A stretch of 52,123 nucleotides of DNA, taken from the NCBI GenBank assembly GCA_030609965.1, contig JAUWSQ010000013.1, positions 1 to 52,123 of the forward strand. Reading direction: 5' to 3'. Shown here one piece after another: positions 8,422 to 18,081 of this stretch. Below the pieces are notes generated by a model. The model did no database searches and was not told the origin of the DNA. It worked only from the letters and a program-made list of their open reading frames with translations. Source of the stretch: Candidatus Fermentibacterota bacterium. Lineage in GTDB: Bacteria; Fermentibacterota; Fermentibacteria; Fermentibacterales; JCC-6. A program made the position numbers and the translations under genes. Numbering within the stretch: the stretch's first letter is position 1; each line of letters starts with the position of its first letter.

Positions 8422-8437
8422 TCCTCCGCCAGGAGGA
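8422..8437 (+). terminator. possible terminator hairpin
   Basis: TCCTCC-GCCA-GGAGGA hairpin 30 bases after the methyltransferase stop, nested in a weaker GTTC/GAAC pairing. There is no U-run after it, so termination is uncertain. Confidence 0.3.
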
Positions 8438-8486
8438 TCCCGGGAACCGGCCCGGATTACTGAATAGTGCTGTACTCAATTTTACA

Positions 8487-8516
8487 TTGACATACTCTGA
8501 ACCTATTGCTGATATT
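8487..8516 (+). promoter_or_regulatory. promoter of the SPOR-like protein gene
   Basis: -35 TTGACA (8487-8492), 18-bp spacer, -10 GATATT (8511-8516). It lies 36 bases before the ATG, which has its own AGGAG. Confidence 0.4.
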
Positions 8517-8551
8517 CAAATATGGGGAAATAACATATTAAGGAGTTTATC

Positions 8552-9718
8552 ATGCGAATGATGTCTGTCATGATTCTGACTCTGCTCATAACGCTCTTTA
8601 TCTCAGATACCGCATCCGCTGATTTGGACGTAGATGAATTCGGCTGGGTGGTCGTCTGTGAAGTTATGGATAGTGAAGCTGACGCTGAAAGGCTGGCTGA
8701 AGAACTTCATAGTCTGTTCGGTCAGTATACAGGATACCTGTGGATTCCTGACTGGGCCTCTCTATCAGGTTACAGAGGATGGCTTGTGTACCTTGGGCCA
8801 TTTGAAACCTCCGATTATGCCGCGCAGGTAGCGTGCTTCATACTATGGAAGTATCCTGATACGTACGCCATACAGGTCAGCGGGAAAGATGGGAGAAACA
8901 CTGTTCCTCCGACTCCCGTAGATTTCAGTGATTTTACTGGTCTTGCACCACCTCTTTCCAGCTTTCAACTAAGGGGCGAAATGCCTTCCGACTGGGAGAT
9001 AGACCGGGTTTCGCAGGAGGTTCAGTGGAGAGAAGAATCGAGACAGGTTACGAAGACACTCCTCAGTCTTCCTGGATGGAGTGTTGAAGACTGGATTGAT
9101 GTCTATATAGGTTCAGTCGAATACAGGGCCATAAGGGAATCATTGGAAGACCCTGAGGGAGATTTCGAAAAGGTTTCTCAGTTTCTGCGTGAGTCCGCGG
9201 AAAATTTAGGAGTAGGCGTATTTGAATCACCCGGAGAGTACATTCTCATTCACAAGCTTCCTGACTGGGGCAGACAGGGTGATCTTGACTTCTGGGTTGC
9301 TCTGACCGGTGAAACTCTCGAATACGGATACAGGGTACGATTAACTTACAATGAGATGCCATATGAATGGCCATTCATACCCGAAGAAGCACATGTATCG
9401 GCAATACCTGTTCTTATACATTCATACGACGAAGCTCTGGATCTTCTGATAGAAACGTTATCGGAGGACAGTATATATAGATCTTCGTTCCCTGAAGGGT
9501 TGTCGTTTGGTCAGGAGGACATAGGCAATATTCCCGAAGATGTATACAGAGATTACTACGATATCGCCATAAGGGAAGTTCACAGACCAGGTGGTCCGGG
9601 AGATCCGAACACAGCGCCGATAGTGGACAGATTCCGTATCTACGACAGAGGAGAGATAATCTGGTTCAAGCCAGCCATGGGTATGTTCTTGCTTTACGAG
9701 GAAATCCTGAACCGGTAG
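8552..9718 (+). CDS. secreted protein with SPOR-like domain
   Basis: 388 residues with signal peptide MRMMSVMILTLLITLFISDT and RBS AGGAG. Residues about 28-110 look like a SPOR (peptidoglycan-binding) fold: WVVVCEVMDSEADAERLAEE, then WLVYLGPFETSDYAAQVA. The rest, about 270 residues, is acidic and not recognised. Probably periplasmic. Monocistronic between a putative terminator and an insertion-scar region. Confidence 0.6.
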   Translation: MRMMSVMILTLLITLFISDTASADLDVDEFGWVVVCEVMDSEADAERLAEELHSLFGQYTGYLWIPDWASLSGYRGWLVYLGPFETSDYAAQVACFILWKYPDTYAIQVSGKDGRNTVPPTPVDFSDFTGLAPPLSSFQLRGEMPSDWEIDRVSQEVQWREESRQVTKTLLSLPGWSVEDWIDVYIGSVEYRAIRESLEDPEGDFEKVSQFLRESAENLGVGVFESPGEYILIHKLPDWGRQGDLDFWVALTGETLEYGYRVRLTYNEMPYEWPFIPEEAHVSAIPVLIHSYDEALDLLIETLSEDSIYRSSFPEGLSFGQEDIGNIPEDVYRDYYDIAIREVHRPGGPGDPNTAPIVDRFRIYDRGEIIWFKPAMGMFLLYEEILNR

Positions 9719-10184
9719 AAAAGATTACCCCGACATTAATACAAATATCGGAATCAACAAAAAGATGGTATCCGGGAGGAATTGAAGGCGGTCAGTTTTT
9801 GAGTGACGCATGCAATTCGGACCTGACCTGCATAACTGAGCTTCGCTTCTGAGTGCTTTTTTATCAAATCTGCCAGGCTATGCCACTGTCCTTCATCATC
9901 TATGAAACAATAGGACAGTGAATTTTCCACAATCCCATGACCCGCTCACAAAGCAGCCCATTCGTTCCAATAAACCTCCGATTCCTGCCTGAAAGTGAGC
10001 ATGCTTTCCGAGTAATATCCCGTCAACGAGAAGACTGGATGATAAGATAAACGTAGTCTGCACAAGGTTCGCAGACCAGTTCCAAGGGTTCGGGCGGAGG
10101 TCTGGGATCCTCCGGGAGATCAAGATGTTTTTGACATAGTCAAGCACCCCATGCAACCGGCAATGCTGGTGTCAGGATGCGCCT
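9719..10184. other. gene-free stretch with mobile-element debris
   Basis: No convincing gene. It holds one copy of a dispersed repeat (9968-10027) and ends at an IS91-like tail. Short frames here have no family resemblance or RBS. It probably represents the downstream flank of a decayed mobile element. Confidence 0.5.
9968..10027. repeat. dispersed ~60-bp repeat, copy 1
   Basis: Core ATTCCTGCCTGAAA, starting CAATAAACC and ending CGTCAAC. About three quarters of its bases match 49043-49103, with the central blocks exact. It lies about 160 bp from an IS91-like tail, so a mobile-element end is one explanation. Confidence 0.6.
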
Positions 10185-10221
10185 TATGACAAGCGGCTAT
10201 TCGGAGACTACCTTCATCTGG
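10185..10221 (-). mobile_element. IS91-like transposase tail (copy 2)
   Basis: Leftward frame QMKVVSE-stop followed by CCGCTTGTCAT, matching copy 1 at 5737-5773 at nearly every position. It abuts the stop codon of the GGDEF/ATPase gene. Only the last few codons of the transposase remain. Confidence 0.55.
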
Positions 10222-10223
10222 AG

Positions 10224-13200
10224 TCAGATATCATGTTGTTTACATTCAGCGTTAATTTTATCGATCCACCCGATAGCAGCAATCTTTTCGAATATCTCCT
10301 GCGCCTTCGCGAAGCTGTTGTGTGCATTTACTTTATTTCCATTTTTGCGGAACATCAGGCCCTGAAAGTAATAAATCTCACCGATACTTATCTGTCTGTC
10401 GGACTTTTTCAGGATCAGCAATGATCGGTCAAAGGAGACGATGGCATCGTTCCATCTCTTGTCTTCCGTGGCCAGCCTTCCTGCAAGAAAGTGCGCAGAT
10501 GCTTCTATCTTCTCGGAATCCAATTCATTAACCAGTTGAAATACAGTATTGAGAGTCTCAGCGGCCTTGATCGGATTTTTCATCTCCAGATGAAGAGAGG
10601 TTAAGCCGATAAGGACTTCGGCAAGCAATGATTTCAACTTGATGGTCTGTGCGATTAAAAGGGCTTCACTGTAATACTCTTCAGCATCCGACAACTCTCC
10701 TTTATTCAGAGATATATCTCCTAATCCAACAAGGCTTTCTGTTTCAGTCTGACGGTCGCTGATCTTTCTGGATATCCCAAGAGCATTCGTGCAGTACTCC
10801 AGAGCACTTGCATAGTTCCCAAGATCGCAGTAAAGAGCGCCAATATTATTCAGAGCCATCGCCTCGACTTTACGAGTACCGATTTCTCTTGTGATGTTCA
10901 ATGAAGCCTCGTAGTTGCCTATTGCCTCTGCATACTCCCCGAGTCTCACATTTATGATTCCCGTATTATTGAGAGTACTCGCTTCAAGTTCTCGCGCACC
11001 TATATCTCTTGAAATCTCGAGTGATCTTTCGTAACACTCCATAGCCTTCCCATTGTCACCGATAGTTGCATAAATAAGTCCGATATTATTGAGTGCTCTC
11101 GCTTCAGTTTCGACATCACCGAGTTCTCTTGTTATTTCCAGTGCTCGGATGTAAGAATCCAGTGATATAGAATACTCATCAAGATTCCAATGAATAATAC
11201 TTATGTTACCAAGAATCATTGCTTCAAGTTGCCGATCTTCGATATTCTTTGCAATGCTGAGAGATATCTGATACAATTTCAGGGCACTTTCGAATTCTCC
11301 CAGATACCAGTTGGCGATACCGATACAATTCAGACAGGCTGCTTCCCCTTTCTTATCTACAAGTGTCCGGTAAATCTCCAGAGCGTTTTCGGCCATTTCA
11401 ATAGTGTCGGTATAGTGCGATACTCCAAAGTGAACTTTGCATAATGCTACAAGACTATCGGCTTTCAGTTTCTGCTCACCCAGCGATTGCGATTTACTGA
11501 TAGCCTGCGTAAGGTCTTCTATCGCCTTCTCCTTGTCTCCAACCAGATTCAGGACCGATGCCCTTTTCATCAGTACTTCTATCTCATTGATCTTACTTCC
11601 GATCCTGCTATCCGGCAGGCATTCAAGAACTCTGCCATAGAATCTTATTGCGTCCTGGTTCGCATAGGAATCCTTCACCCTGTCTGCTGCAATCATGCCA
11701 TATTCAACTACTTTATCATTATCAAAACATAAGTAAAAATGATGTACTAACTCCTCGATTACTTCTTCTGTACGATTCTTATGAAGTATTTCCAGAGCAT
11801 TTCCAACCGTTCGATGATAAAGTTTTGATCTAACTGCGCTCATCTGTTGATATATTGTTTCTCTGACCACATCCTCCGTGAAACGATACCGATCTTCATC
11901 GAATTCTCTCAACAATCTCATACTCAGTATCTCATCCAGTATATCCAGCAGATGACCCTCGTTCTTTCCAGTTATTAAGGGGAGTAATCTAAAATCGAAT
12001 TTTCTGCCTATTACCGATGCATATTCGATAAGTTCTCGTGCCTCGTGTCCTATCATTCCCAGTTTTCTATCTACCACACCCCTGACCGAATTGGGAATAA
12101 TTATCTTTTCTTCCTTGTCGAAAGTAACACTATCATGTTCCCAGATGAGTGCGCTATTTAACTCCAGGGATTTCATAAGCTCCTCAATGAAATACGGGTT
12201 TCCTCCGGTTTCCCTGTAGATAAAAGCTATGAGCTCCGGGGATGGAGAGGCGTCTACGATAAGTGAGATCATCCGGGAAACATCAGCCTGCTCAAGCGGT
12301 TCAAGTTCTATCGGATCGTACAGACCTTCACGCGCCATGGACTGTATTACATTCTGGAACGATTCAGCTTTCGCTTCCTCAATTCGATAGATGAAGAAAA
12401 AGAAGACCGGACTTTCCTTCAATGCCCTTACCAGGTAGTTGAGAAGCTCCAGAGAACTGTCGTCTGCCCAGTGAATATTGTCTATGCAAACAAACAGAGA
12501 TGATTCTGAAATCTGAAGCTCCAGGAATCTCCGTACACCTTCAAAAAGCCTGAATCTGTCAAGCATGAATATATTTTCATCCATCTCCACCAGTTCATCA
12601 GATAATTCAGGTACGATTTTCATCAATTCGATCTGAAATGCCTGGGACATCCCATCTATGATACCCTTGCCTTTCTTTCTGTAAACGCTGCGAATGATCT
12701 CTCTGAATGCATAGTAGGGGATTGACTTTGTTGTTGCTGATAGATTACTCGCCAGATATGTAAAATCCTGGTAACAGGAATCATTTACGATCTCATGCAC
12801 CAGACGTGTTTTTCCCACGCCGATCTCTCCACAAATACACGTCGTTCTGGTTCTATTAGAAGATTTCTGATCAATAGAATTTCTAATTCTGGTTATCTCT
12901 TTATCCCGACCAATGATCTTTTTCGTCGGAGTGATTACTCTCCTGTACTCTTTCATGAAGGCGCCAATTCTGTCTCTTCCGTGTCTTTTTGCGCTGTAGA
13001 GACGACGATCAGCGGCATTGAAGACAGATAGCCAGTCTTGCCCGTCAACAGGAAAGGACGCTATACCGATGCTGCAGGTCAGTCTTATCTTTGAGAACTC
13101 CCTGGAATGACACTGTTCCAGAAAACGGGATGAGATTCTAACAGCCTGCTCGTAGCTTGTATCCGGAAGCATACATACAAACTCATCTCCGCCGTATCGA

Positions 13201-13460
13201 TAAACAGTATCTTCTTGTCTTAGAAGGTCTTTGAGAAAAGCAGCATATTCAACAAGAACGTTATCACCCGTAGAGTGACCATATGTGTCGTTGATGTTCT
13301 TGAAATGATCAAGGTCGATAACGACTACAGATAGCGTAGTCTTATCCATGCCCGCTTTCTGGAGATATTCAAAGGTTTTCTTTGTCAGATAGCGCCGATT
13401 ATACAAACCTGTGAGATCATCAAAATACTCAATACCGATTTTATTCGTTTTTGATCTCAT
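10224..13460 (-). CDS. GGDEF diguanylate cyclase fused to AAA/STAND ATPase and TPR array
   Basis: 1078 residues, cytoplasmic, RBS GAAGGA. Residues 10-165 are a GGDEF domain with an intact active site (YGGDEF, 90-94) and a canonical inhibitory I-site RxxD (R81-D84) five residues before it. Around residue 200 a Walker A GEIGVGKT and later a Walker B FVCIDNIHWADD define an AAA_16/STAND ATPase like those of adenylate-cyclase and LuxR-type regulators. The C-terminal ~450 residues are TPRs (for example YSISLDSYIRALEITRELGD). This is a signal-transduction NTPase that probably makes c-di-GMP in response to a sensed partner. It ends beside an IS91-like scar; the C-terminus looks intact. It lies downstream of the HD-GYP gene in the same orientation. 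Confidence 0.92.
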   Translation of the reverse strand: MRSKTNKIGIEYFDDLTGLYNRRYLTKKTFEYLQKAGMDKTTLSVVVIDLDHFKNINDTYGHSTGDNVLVEYAAFLKDLLRQEDTVYRYGGDEFVCMLPDTSYEQAVRISSRFLEQCHSREFSKIRLTCSIGIASFPVDGQDWLSVFNAADRRLYSAKRHGRDRIGAFMKEYRRVITPTKKIIGRDKEITRIRNSIDQKSSNRTRTTCICGEIGVGKTRLVHEIVNDSCYQDFTYLASNLSATTKSIPYYAFREIIRSVYRKKGKGIIDGMSQAFQIELMKIVPELSDELVEMDENIFMLDRFRLFEGVRRFLELQISESSLFVCIDNIHWADDSSLELLNYLVRALKESPVFFFFIYRIEEAKAESFQNVIQSMAREGLYDPIELEPLEQADVSRMISLIVDASPSPELIAFIYRETGGNPYFIEELMKSLELNSALIWEHDSVTFDKEEKIIIPNSVRGVVDRKLGMIGHEARELIEYASVIGRKFDFRLLPLITGKNEGHLLDILDEILSMRLLREFDEDRYRFTEDVVRETIYQQMSAVRSKLYHRTVGNALEILHKNRTEEVIEELVHHFYLCFDNDKVVEYGMIAADRVKDSYANQDAIRFYGRVLECLPDSRIGSKINEIEVLMKRASVLNLVGDKEKAIEDLTQAISKSQSLGEQKLKADSLVALCKVHFGVSHYTDTIEMAENALEIYRTLVDKKGEAACLNCIGIANWYLGEFESALKLYQISLSIAKNIEDRQLEAMILGNISIIHWNLDEYSISLDSYIRALEITRELGDVETEARALNNIGLIYATIGDNGKAMECYERSLEISRDIGARELEASTLNNTGIINVRLGEYAEAIGNYEASLNITREIGTRKVEAMALNNIGALYCDLGNYASALEYCTNALGISRKISDRQTETESLVGLGDISLNKGELSDAEEYYSEALLIAQTIKLKSLLAEVLIGLTSLHLEMKNPIKAAETLNTVFQLVNELDSEKIEASAHFLAGRLATEDKRWNDAIVSFDRSLLILKKSDRQISIGEIYYFQGLMFRKNGNKVNAHNSFAKAQEIFEKIAAIGWIDKINAECKQHDI

Positions 13461-13645
13461 AGTAGTCCTTCACATATATCCTACAATGATTATAATGTAA
13501 CGCCGTTCACAGGAAAACCTGTCTGTCAGGAGTATACGGTTTCCGCAGAGCTGTACGCCAGCCATCCATTGAAATATGCAGGCTGATTGATTTTATTCTG
13601 ATTCGCTGGAAGAAATTGGAAGGCATAGTCGTGATGAATTCAACA

Positions 13646-15751
13646 TCAGCTTGTACTGAAGCAATACCTATCTTCTCTGAACAATTTCATGCACGCATCA
13701 ACAACATTTTCGTCGTAAAGCGTACCTCTATTTTTTTCTATTTCCTCAAGTGCCCTTTCCTTATCCAGGGCGCCTCTGTATGGACGGTGTGAGCACATTG
13801 CCTCCACCACATCGACAACAGCAAGAATTCGCGCTTCAAGACAGATCTCGTCTCCCCTGAGACCATTGGGATAGCCTGAACCATCCATTCTCTCCTGGTG
13901 CTGCAGGACGATTTTACCAACAGGCCAGGGGAAACTGATGGTTTTCAGGATCTCATGCCCTGCCTGGGGATGGGTCTTGATCAATTCGTATTCTATATCT
14001 GTCAGAATAGCAGGTTTACTGAGAATCTCAGCAGGGATTTTTATCTTGCCTATGTCATGAAGAAGGCTGGCAATGCGCAAACCCTCTATAAAGTCCTCAG
14101 GAAGACACATTTCTTCCGCAACCGCACAGGCAATTTTTGCCACCTCCTTCTGATGACCTGCTGTATAGGGATCTCTTGTTTCAACAGCAGAAGAAAGCGC
14201 ATCAACCGTTCCTTTAAGGGTTTTGTTCAGTTTATCCAGATTACTCTGTATATTTTCTTCAACCTGTTTCCTGCTGGTAATATCCCAGAATACAACCTGT
14301 GACGCCGGTTTGCCCTGATACGTTATCGGTATCGCTGTTACTTCAACATCAACCGATTTGCCGTCGAGTCGAAGAAATTTTTCTTCGATAGGTTTCGCGA
14401 ATTTTTCGTCTATCTGGCATTGTTTTACACGTTCAAGAACAATATCTCTGTAATCGGGATGGACAAAATCAAAAATCATTTTACCGAGAGCATCTTCGGG
14501 AGAGGAAGCTGCAACGAGATCAAGACTTGCCTGGTTGACATAGACAATTTTACCGTCTACATGAACAACAATAGCTGCAGGATTGTGGTCAAGAAGACGA
14601 CGGTATCGCTCCTCCGATTCCCGGAGAGCTTCCTGGATGGATTTGCGTTCAGTAATGTCTTCAACTACTCCATCAATATACTTGATTTCGTTATTTTCAT
14701 CCTTTACTGCCCTGGCCGACAGGGAGCCCCAGAAACTCGAACCATCTTTCCGTTTGAGCTGAACTTCATATCCGGAGACTGAACCTACATGGCTGATATT
14801 GGATATGAATTTGTTTCGATCCTTGTTGTTCTGATAACAGTCAGATACTCTGGTCTTGATCATATTCTCGGGATTGCTGCAACTGAACATTCTTGCAAGT
14901 GCAGAATTTACTGAAAGAAATGTCCCCCCTTTCTGACCGATAGTTGATCGGAATGCTCCAATAGGAACATTGTCCAGAAGGGTACGGTAACGTGTTTCAG
15001 ATTCCTTGAGCGCTCGTTCAGCTTTTTTCTCTTCTGTTATATTCCTGCCGAAACTGAGCGTTCCGGTAACCTCACCTTCGGTATATACCGGAAGTGTCTG
15101 AACTACCAGTTCAGCTATGCCATCTGCAACCAGTATTCTAACTTCATATTCGTTTGTATTCCCACTTAGTGTATCCAGAAAAATCTTACTTACTTTTTCC
15201 AGGTCATCCGGATGAATCGCCGGCGAAAATTGCCTGCCTTTCCAATCATCGCTTTTCATCGCAGATATTTTCTCCGCGAATTTGTTGAAAAATACGAAAT
15301 TTCCTTCCCTGTCCAGCTGCCAGATCATTTCTGTTGCGTTCTCAACAACAGTTCTGTATTTCAACTCCGATTTCCTGATTTCCTCTTCCGCCTTGATCCT
15401 CTCCGTGATATCCTGAACAAGTGAATACAATTCTGATACTGATCCATCCGGCTTTCTCGAGGATTTCGAAGATATGCTGACATGAATAATGCTGCCGTCC
15501 TTGTGTATCATACGTTTTTCGAATGTATAACCATCGATCTCGCCTTCGAGCGCTCTTTTAAGGTAATTATTGAGATCCATATCCTCGGGATGGGTCAGAT
15601 CCGACCATTTTTTCTTAAGAAGTTCATTCTTTGAGTAACCGAGTATTTTGCAGAGATGATTATTTGCTTCGCTGAAGTCCTTTTCCGGAGTGCTAATTGC
15701 CATACCGATCAGTCCGAGTTCAAAGTAACTGTGGAAGATATCCTTATTCAC
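13646..15751 (-). CDS. multi-PAS HD-GYP cyclic-di-GMP phosphodiesterase
   Basis: 701 residues from a GTG start with GGGAGG 6 nt upstream; an ATG 33 bases upstream has no RBS. Four PAS domains in tandem, each closing with a PAC signature (VQDITERIKAEEEI, GRNITEEKKAERAL, VEDITERKSIQEAL, FWDITSRKQVEENI), then an HD-GYP domain: HDIGKIKIPAEIL and HQERMDGSGYPNGLRG are both intact. No membrane segment, so it is a cytoplasmic sensor (redox, small ligand or light) that hydrolyses c-di-GMP. Paired with the cyclase gene 185 bases downstream. Confidence 0.93.
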   Translation of the reverse strand: MNKDIFHSYFELGLIGMAISTPEKDFSEANNHLCKILGYSKNELLKKKWSDLTHPEDMDLNNYLKRALEGEIDGYTFEKRMIHKDGSIIHVSISSKSSRKPDGSVSELYSLVQDITERIKAEEEIRKSELKYRTVVENATEMIWQLDREGNFVFFNKFAEKISAMKSDDWKGRQFSPAIHPDDLEKVSKIFLDTLSGNTNEYEVRILVADGIAELVVQTLPVYTEGEVTGTLSFGRNITEEKKAERALKESETRYRTLLDNVPIGAFRSTIGQKGGTFLSVNSALARMFSCSNPENMIKTRVSDCYQNNKDRNKFISNISHVGSVSGYEVQLKRKDGSSFWGSLSARAVKDENNEIKYIDGVVEDITERKSIQEALRESEERYRRLLDHNPAAIVVHVDGKIVYVNQASLDLVAASSPEDALGKMIFDFVHPDYRDIVLERVKQCQIDEKFAKPIEEKFLRLDGKSVDVEVTAIPITYQGKPASQVVFWDITSRKQVEENIQSNLDKLNKTLKGTVDALSSAVETRDPYTAGHQKEVAKIACAVAEEMCLPEDFIEGLRIASLLHDIGKIKIPAEILSKPAILTDIEYELIKTHPQAGHEILKTISFPWPVGKIVLQHQERMDGSGYPNGLRGDEICLEARILAVVDVVEAMCSHRPYRGALDKERALEEIEKNRGTLYDENVVDACMKLFREDRYCFSTS

Positions 15752-15997
15752 CAGCTGCCTCCCTTTAACTCTCAAACCTCGCATACTAAATTAAATTGTA
15801 ATTTCAATCATTACAGATCAGTTGGTATTAATACACTCCAAAAGGAATATTCTGTTGTTTCTTATACATAATATCAGAAGTTATTTATACGCTACTATAT
15901 AGAGATGATTACTGCAAGACTCAGGTGTATCATATCACAGCTTGAACCTTGTCAGTAGAGGTCGTACCGAACCAGACGTCCGTCAAGTCTGCCGTTC

Positions 15998-16267
15998 CTA
16001 AGAGGTTTTTTCGAGACTGCTCTCAAACCGATCTTTTAAAGAAGATCCCGTTTCCCAAAGTAGATGTAAACGATCAATACCTGTTAGAAGAGGATCATTG
16101 ATACCATTAGGGAGTCCGATGGAATCAGAATCCCATACTTCCGAGAAGCAGGATGAATTTGCTTTGTTCCAATACTCCAGCAACTCACCGGCAATCGGCT
16201 GATATTCAATCTGGCACCAGGAGACAGATACACTGAACAGAAGAACCGAAATAAGAGCTATTTTCAT
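15998..16267 (-). pseudogene. truncated 5' copy of the TPR/propeller gene
   Basis: 89 codons: the first ~65 match the gene at 2410-4488 (MKIALISVLLFSVSVSWCQ and WDSDSIGLPNGI), then the sequence switches to an unrelated tail (LLWETGSSLKDRF) and stops. It lies directly downstream of leuD, the same order as the pseudo-leuD/gene pair at 4.5 kb. It could still export a short peptide but has lost all repeats. The 213 bases beyond it (15785-15997) show no gene. Confidence 0.75.
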
Positions 16268-16312
16268 TAAACTAAACTTCCTGAGTCAGTAGTTCAGAAG
16301 AAGCCAGAAAAC

Positions 16313-16831
16313 TTACATTGTTTCCGCGTACTGAAACAGCCCTCCCGCAAGGTAGATTTCCCTGGCGACTTCGCTCATTGGATTGCCCTGGTACCTGTTA
16401 TTCCCACCGCTGAGGACACCACCCTTAAGATTCAGTTCTGCCTGATCAAACTGGTTGAAAAGATCATCGGGCAGACCAGGTAATTCAATGATCGGAAAAC
16501 CGCTGTTTATGGCGTTCCTCTTATAAATGGCGCCGAATGACCTGGCTACTACAGTCTGCACTCCAAGAGCCTTGAAACAGTCTACCGCGTGCTGGCGTGA
16601 ACTGCCGGAACCGAAATTATCACCCGCAAGGATGAGATCACCCGGCTGTGCATTTACCGCAAATTCCTTGTAACCTTCAAGGTTGCCGAACGCGAACTGA
16701 CCCATTTTATCAATGTCTGTTACAGCGAGATGGGCATTGTGATAAATCATGTCCGTATCGATATCGCTGAAGAGCTTCCCGTTGTCCTTCAGAACCCATA
16801 GTCTTCCCTTAAGAATCATATCGAATGACAT
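16313..16831 (-). CDS. leuD: 3-isopropylmalate dehydratase-type small subunit (LeuD family)
   Basis: 172 residues, the short archaeal/bacterial LeuD type. The swivelling-domain motif GDNFGSGSSRQHA is present, with Ser and Gln where many members have Cys and Glu. FGAIYKRNAINSGFP follows the family pattern. It partners LeuC to isomerise 2-isopropylmalate, but the same fold serves homoaconitase and dimethylmalate dehydratase; no leuA or leuB is nearby to settle this. Start and leuC stop overlap by one base. Confidence 0.85.
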   Translation of the reverse strand: MSFDMILKGRLWVLKDNGKLFSDIDTDMIYHNAHLAVTDIDKMGQFAFGNLEGYKEFAVNAQPGDLILAGDNFGSGSSRQHAVDCFKALGVQTVVARSFGAIYKRNAINSGFPIIELPGLPDDLFNQFDQAELNLKGGVLSGGNNRYQGNPMSEVAREIYLAGGLFQYAETM

Positions 16832-18081
16832 TACAGCACCTCCGAAAGTTCATGCACGGAAGCAATTCTGCCAAGTACCGCTGATGCTGCTGCCGTTCCA
16901 ATCCCTGCCAGGTATGTGTTCCCCTTGCCCTGCTTACCCTTGAAATTTCTGTTGGATGTACTTATCTGCACTTCTCCCTCTCCTGTCATCCCGATCTGGC
17001 CCGAGGCGCACCCGCCACAACCTGCGTTGCTGACGATTCCACCGGCATCAAAAATGTCCTTCAGAAGCCCTTCATCAAGGAGTCTTGCCCAGGTTGCCCT
17101 GGTTGCGGGTACAACCTTCAGCATGACACCGGGTGCTACTTTCCGGCCTTTCAGGAGTTTCGCAGCATAGCTCAGGTCCTGATAGGTTCCATTGGTACAG
17201 CTTCCGATGAAAACTCCATCTACCTTCACATCGGTTTTCTCCGATACTGCGAACACATTGGTGGGACTGGGAGGAGCGGCGATCAGGGGCTCCAGCCCAT
17301 CTATATCCAGGGAGTAATCTTCAAGATAAGCAGCATCCGAATCCGCATAAACAGCTTCATCGCGGGCGATGCCGAAGAAATCCAGTACGTTGTTATTCGG
17401 CGGTATGAATGCTATTATGGCTCCCATCTCAGTCGCAAGGCTCGAAAGGGTTACGCAGTCTTCAAGAGAAGCGCTCTCAACCCATGGACCGTAAATTTCA
17501 ACTGACTTGCCCAGCAGTTCATGGCCGCTGAATCTTTTAAGCATGGCCAGCGCAATATCCTTGGCTTCGGTTCCCTCCGCTGGCTTTCCACGCAGTGTAA
17601 CCCTTACCGATTCCGGCACTTCAAACCACACTTTCCCGGTCTTGAAAGCGTAGGCGATATCCACGTCTCCCATTCCCTGTCCGAAGGCTCCTACAGAGCC
17701 CATGATGTTAAGGTGACTGTCCGTCCCAACTGTAGTAGTTCCGGGTCTGGCGAATTTCTCTTCGATCACAACGTGAGAACCTATACCGGCATCCACATCG
17801 TAAACCTTCAGGTCATGCTTTCTGGCAAAGATCCTTATGCGCTGCTGATTGTTGGCGTAAGGAATGGTATTGGCCGGGACATTACAGTCGAAAGTAAAAA
17901 AGGTCTTCGATCTTTCTGCTATGGGGGAGTCGCCTCCGTACTTCTCGAGATTCCCTACTACACTGGCTCCGGCGAAATCCCTGGCCGTTCTATTGTCAAT
18001 ATCTATCCAGATCACATCTCCGGGACCGCAGTCTCCGCCCCCGTGCGATGACATGATCTTCTCGATTAACGTTCTGCCCAT
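16831..18081 (-). CDS. leuC: 3-isopropylmalate dehydratase-type large subunit (aconitase superfamily)
   Basis: 416 residues with RBS CAGGAGG. [4Fe-4S] ligands are visible in GSCTNG and in SNAGCGGCASGQIG (C-x2-C). FFTFDCNVPANTIPYANNQQ and the GTDSHLNIMGSVGAFGQGMG substrate loop are typical. It forms the dehydratase with LeuD. The SNAGCGGC variant (against NPGCGPC) puts it in the LeuC2/homoaconitase-like branch, so the substrate is not certain. Overlaps the upstream phosphoesterase gene by 16 bases. Confidence 0.87.
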   Translation of the reverse strand: MGRTLIEKIMSSHGGGDCGPGDVIWIDIDNRTARDFAGASVVGNLEKYGGDSPIAERSKTFFTFDCNVPANTIPYANNQQRIRIFARKHDLKVYDVDAGIGSHVVIEEKFARPGTTTVGTDSHLNIMGSVGAFGQGMGDVDIAYAFKTGKVWFEVPESVRVTLRGKPAEGTEAKDIALAMLKRFSGHELLGKSVEIYGPWVESASLEDCVTLSSLATEMGAIIAFIPPNNNVLDFFGIARDEAVYADSDAAYLEDYSLDIDGLEPLIAAPPSPTNVFAVSEKTDVKVDGVFIGSCTNGTYQDLSYAAKLLKGRKVAPGVMLKVVPATRATWARLLDEGLLKDIFDAGGIVSNAGCGGCASGQIGMTGEGEVQISTSNRNFKGKQGKGNTYLAGIGTAAASAVLGRIASVHELSEVL

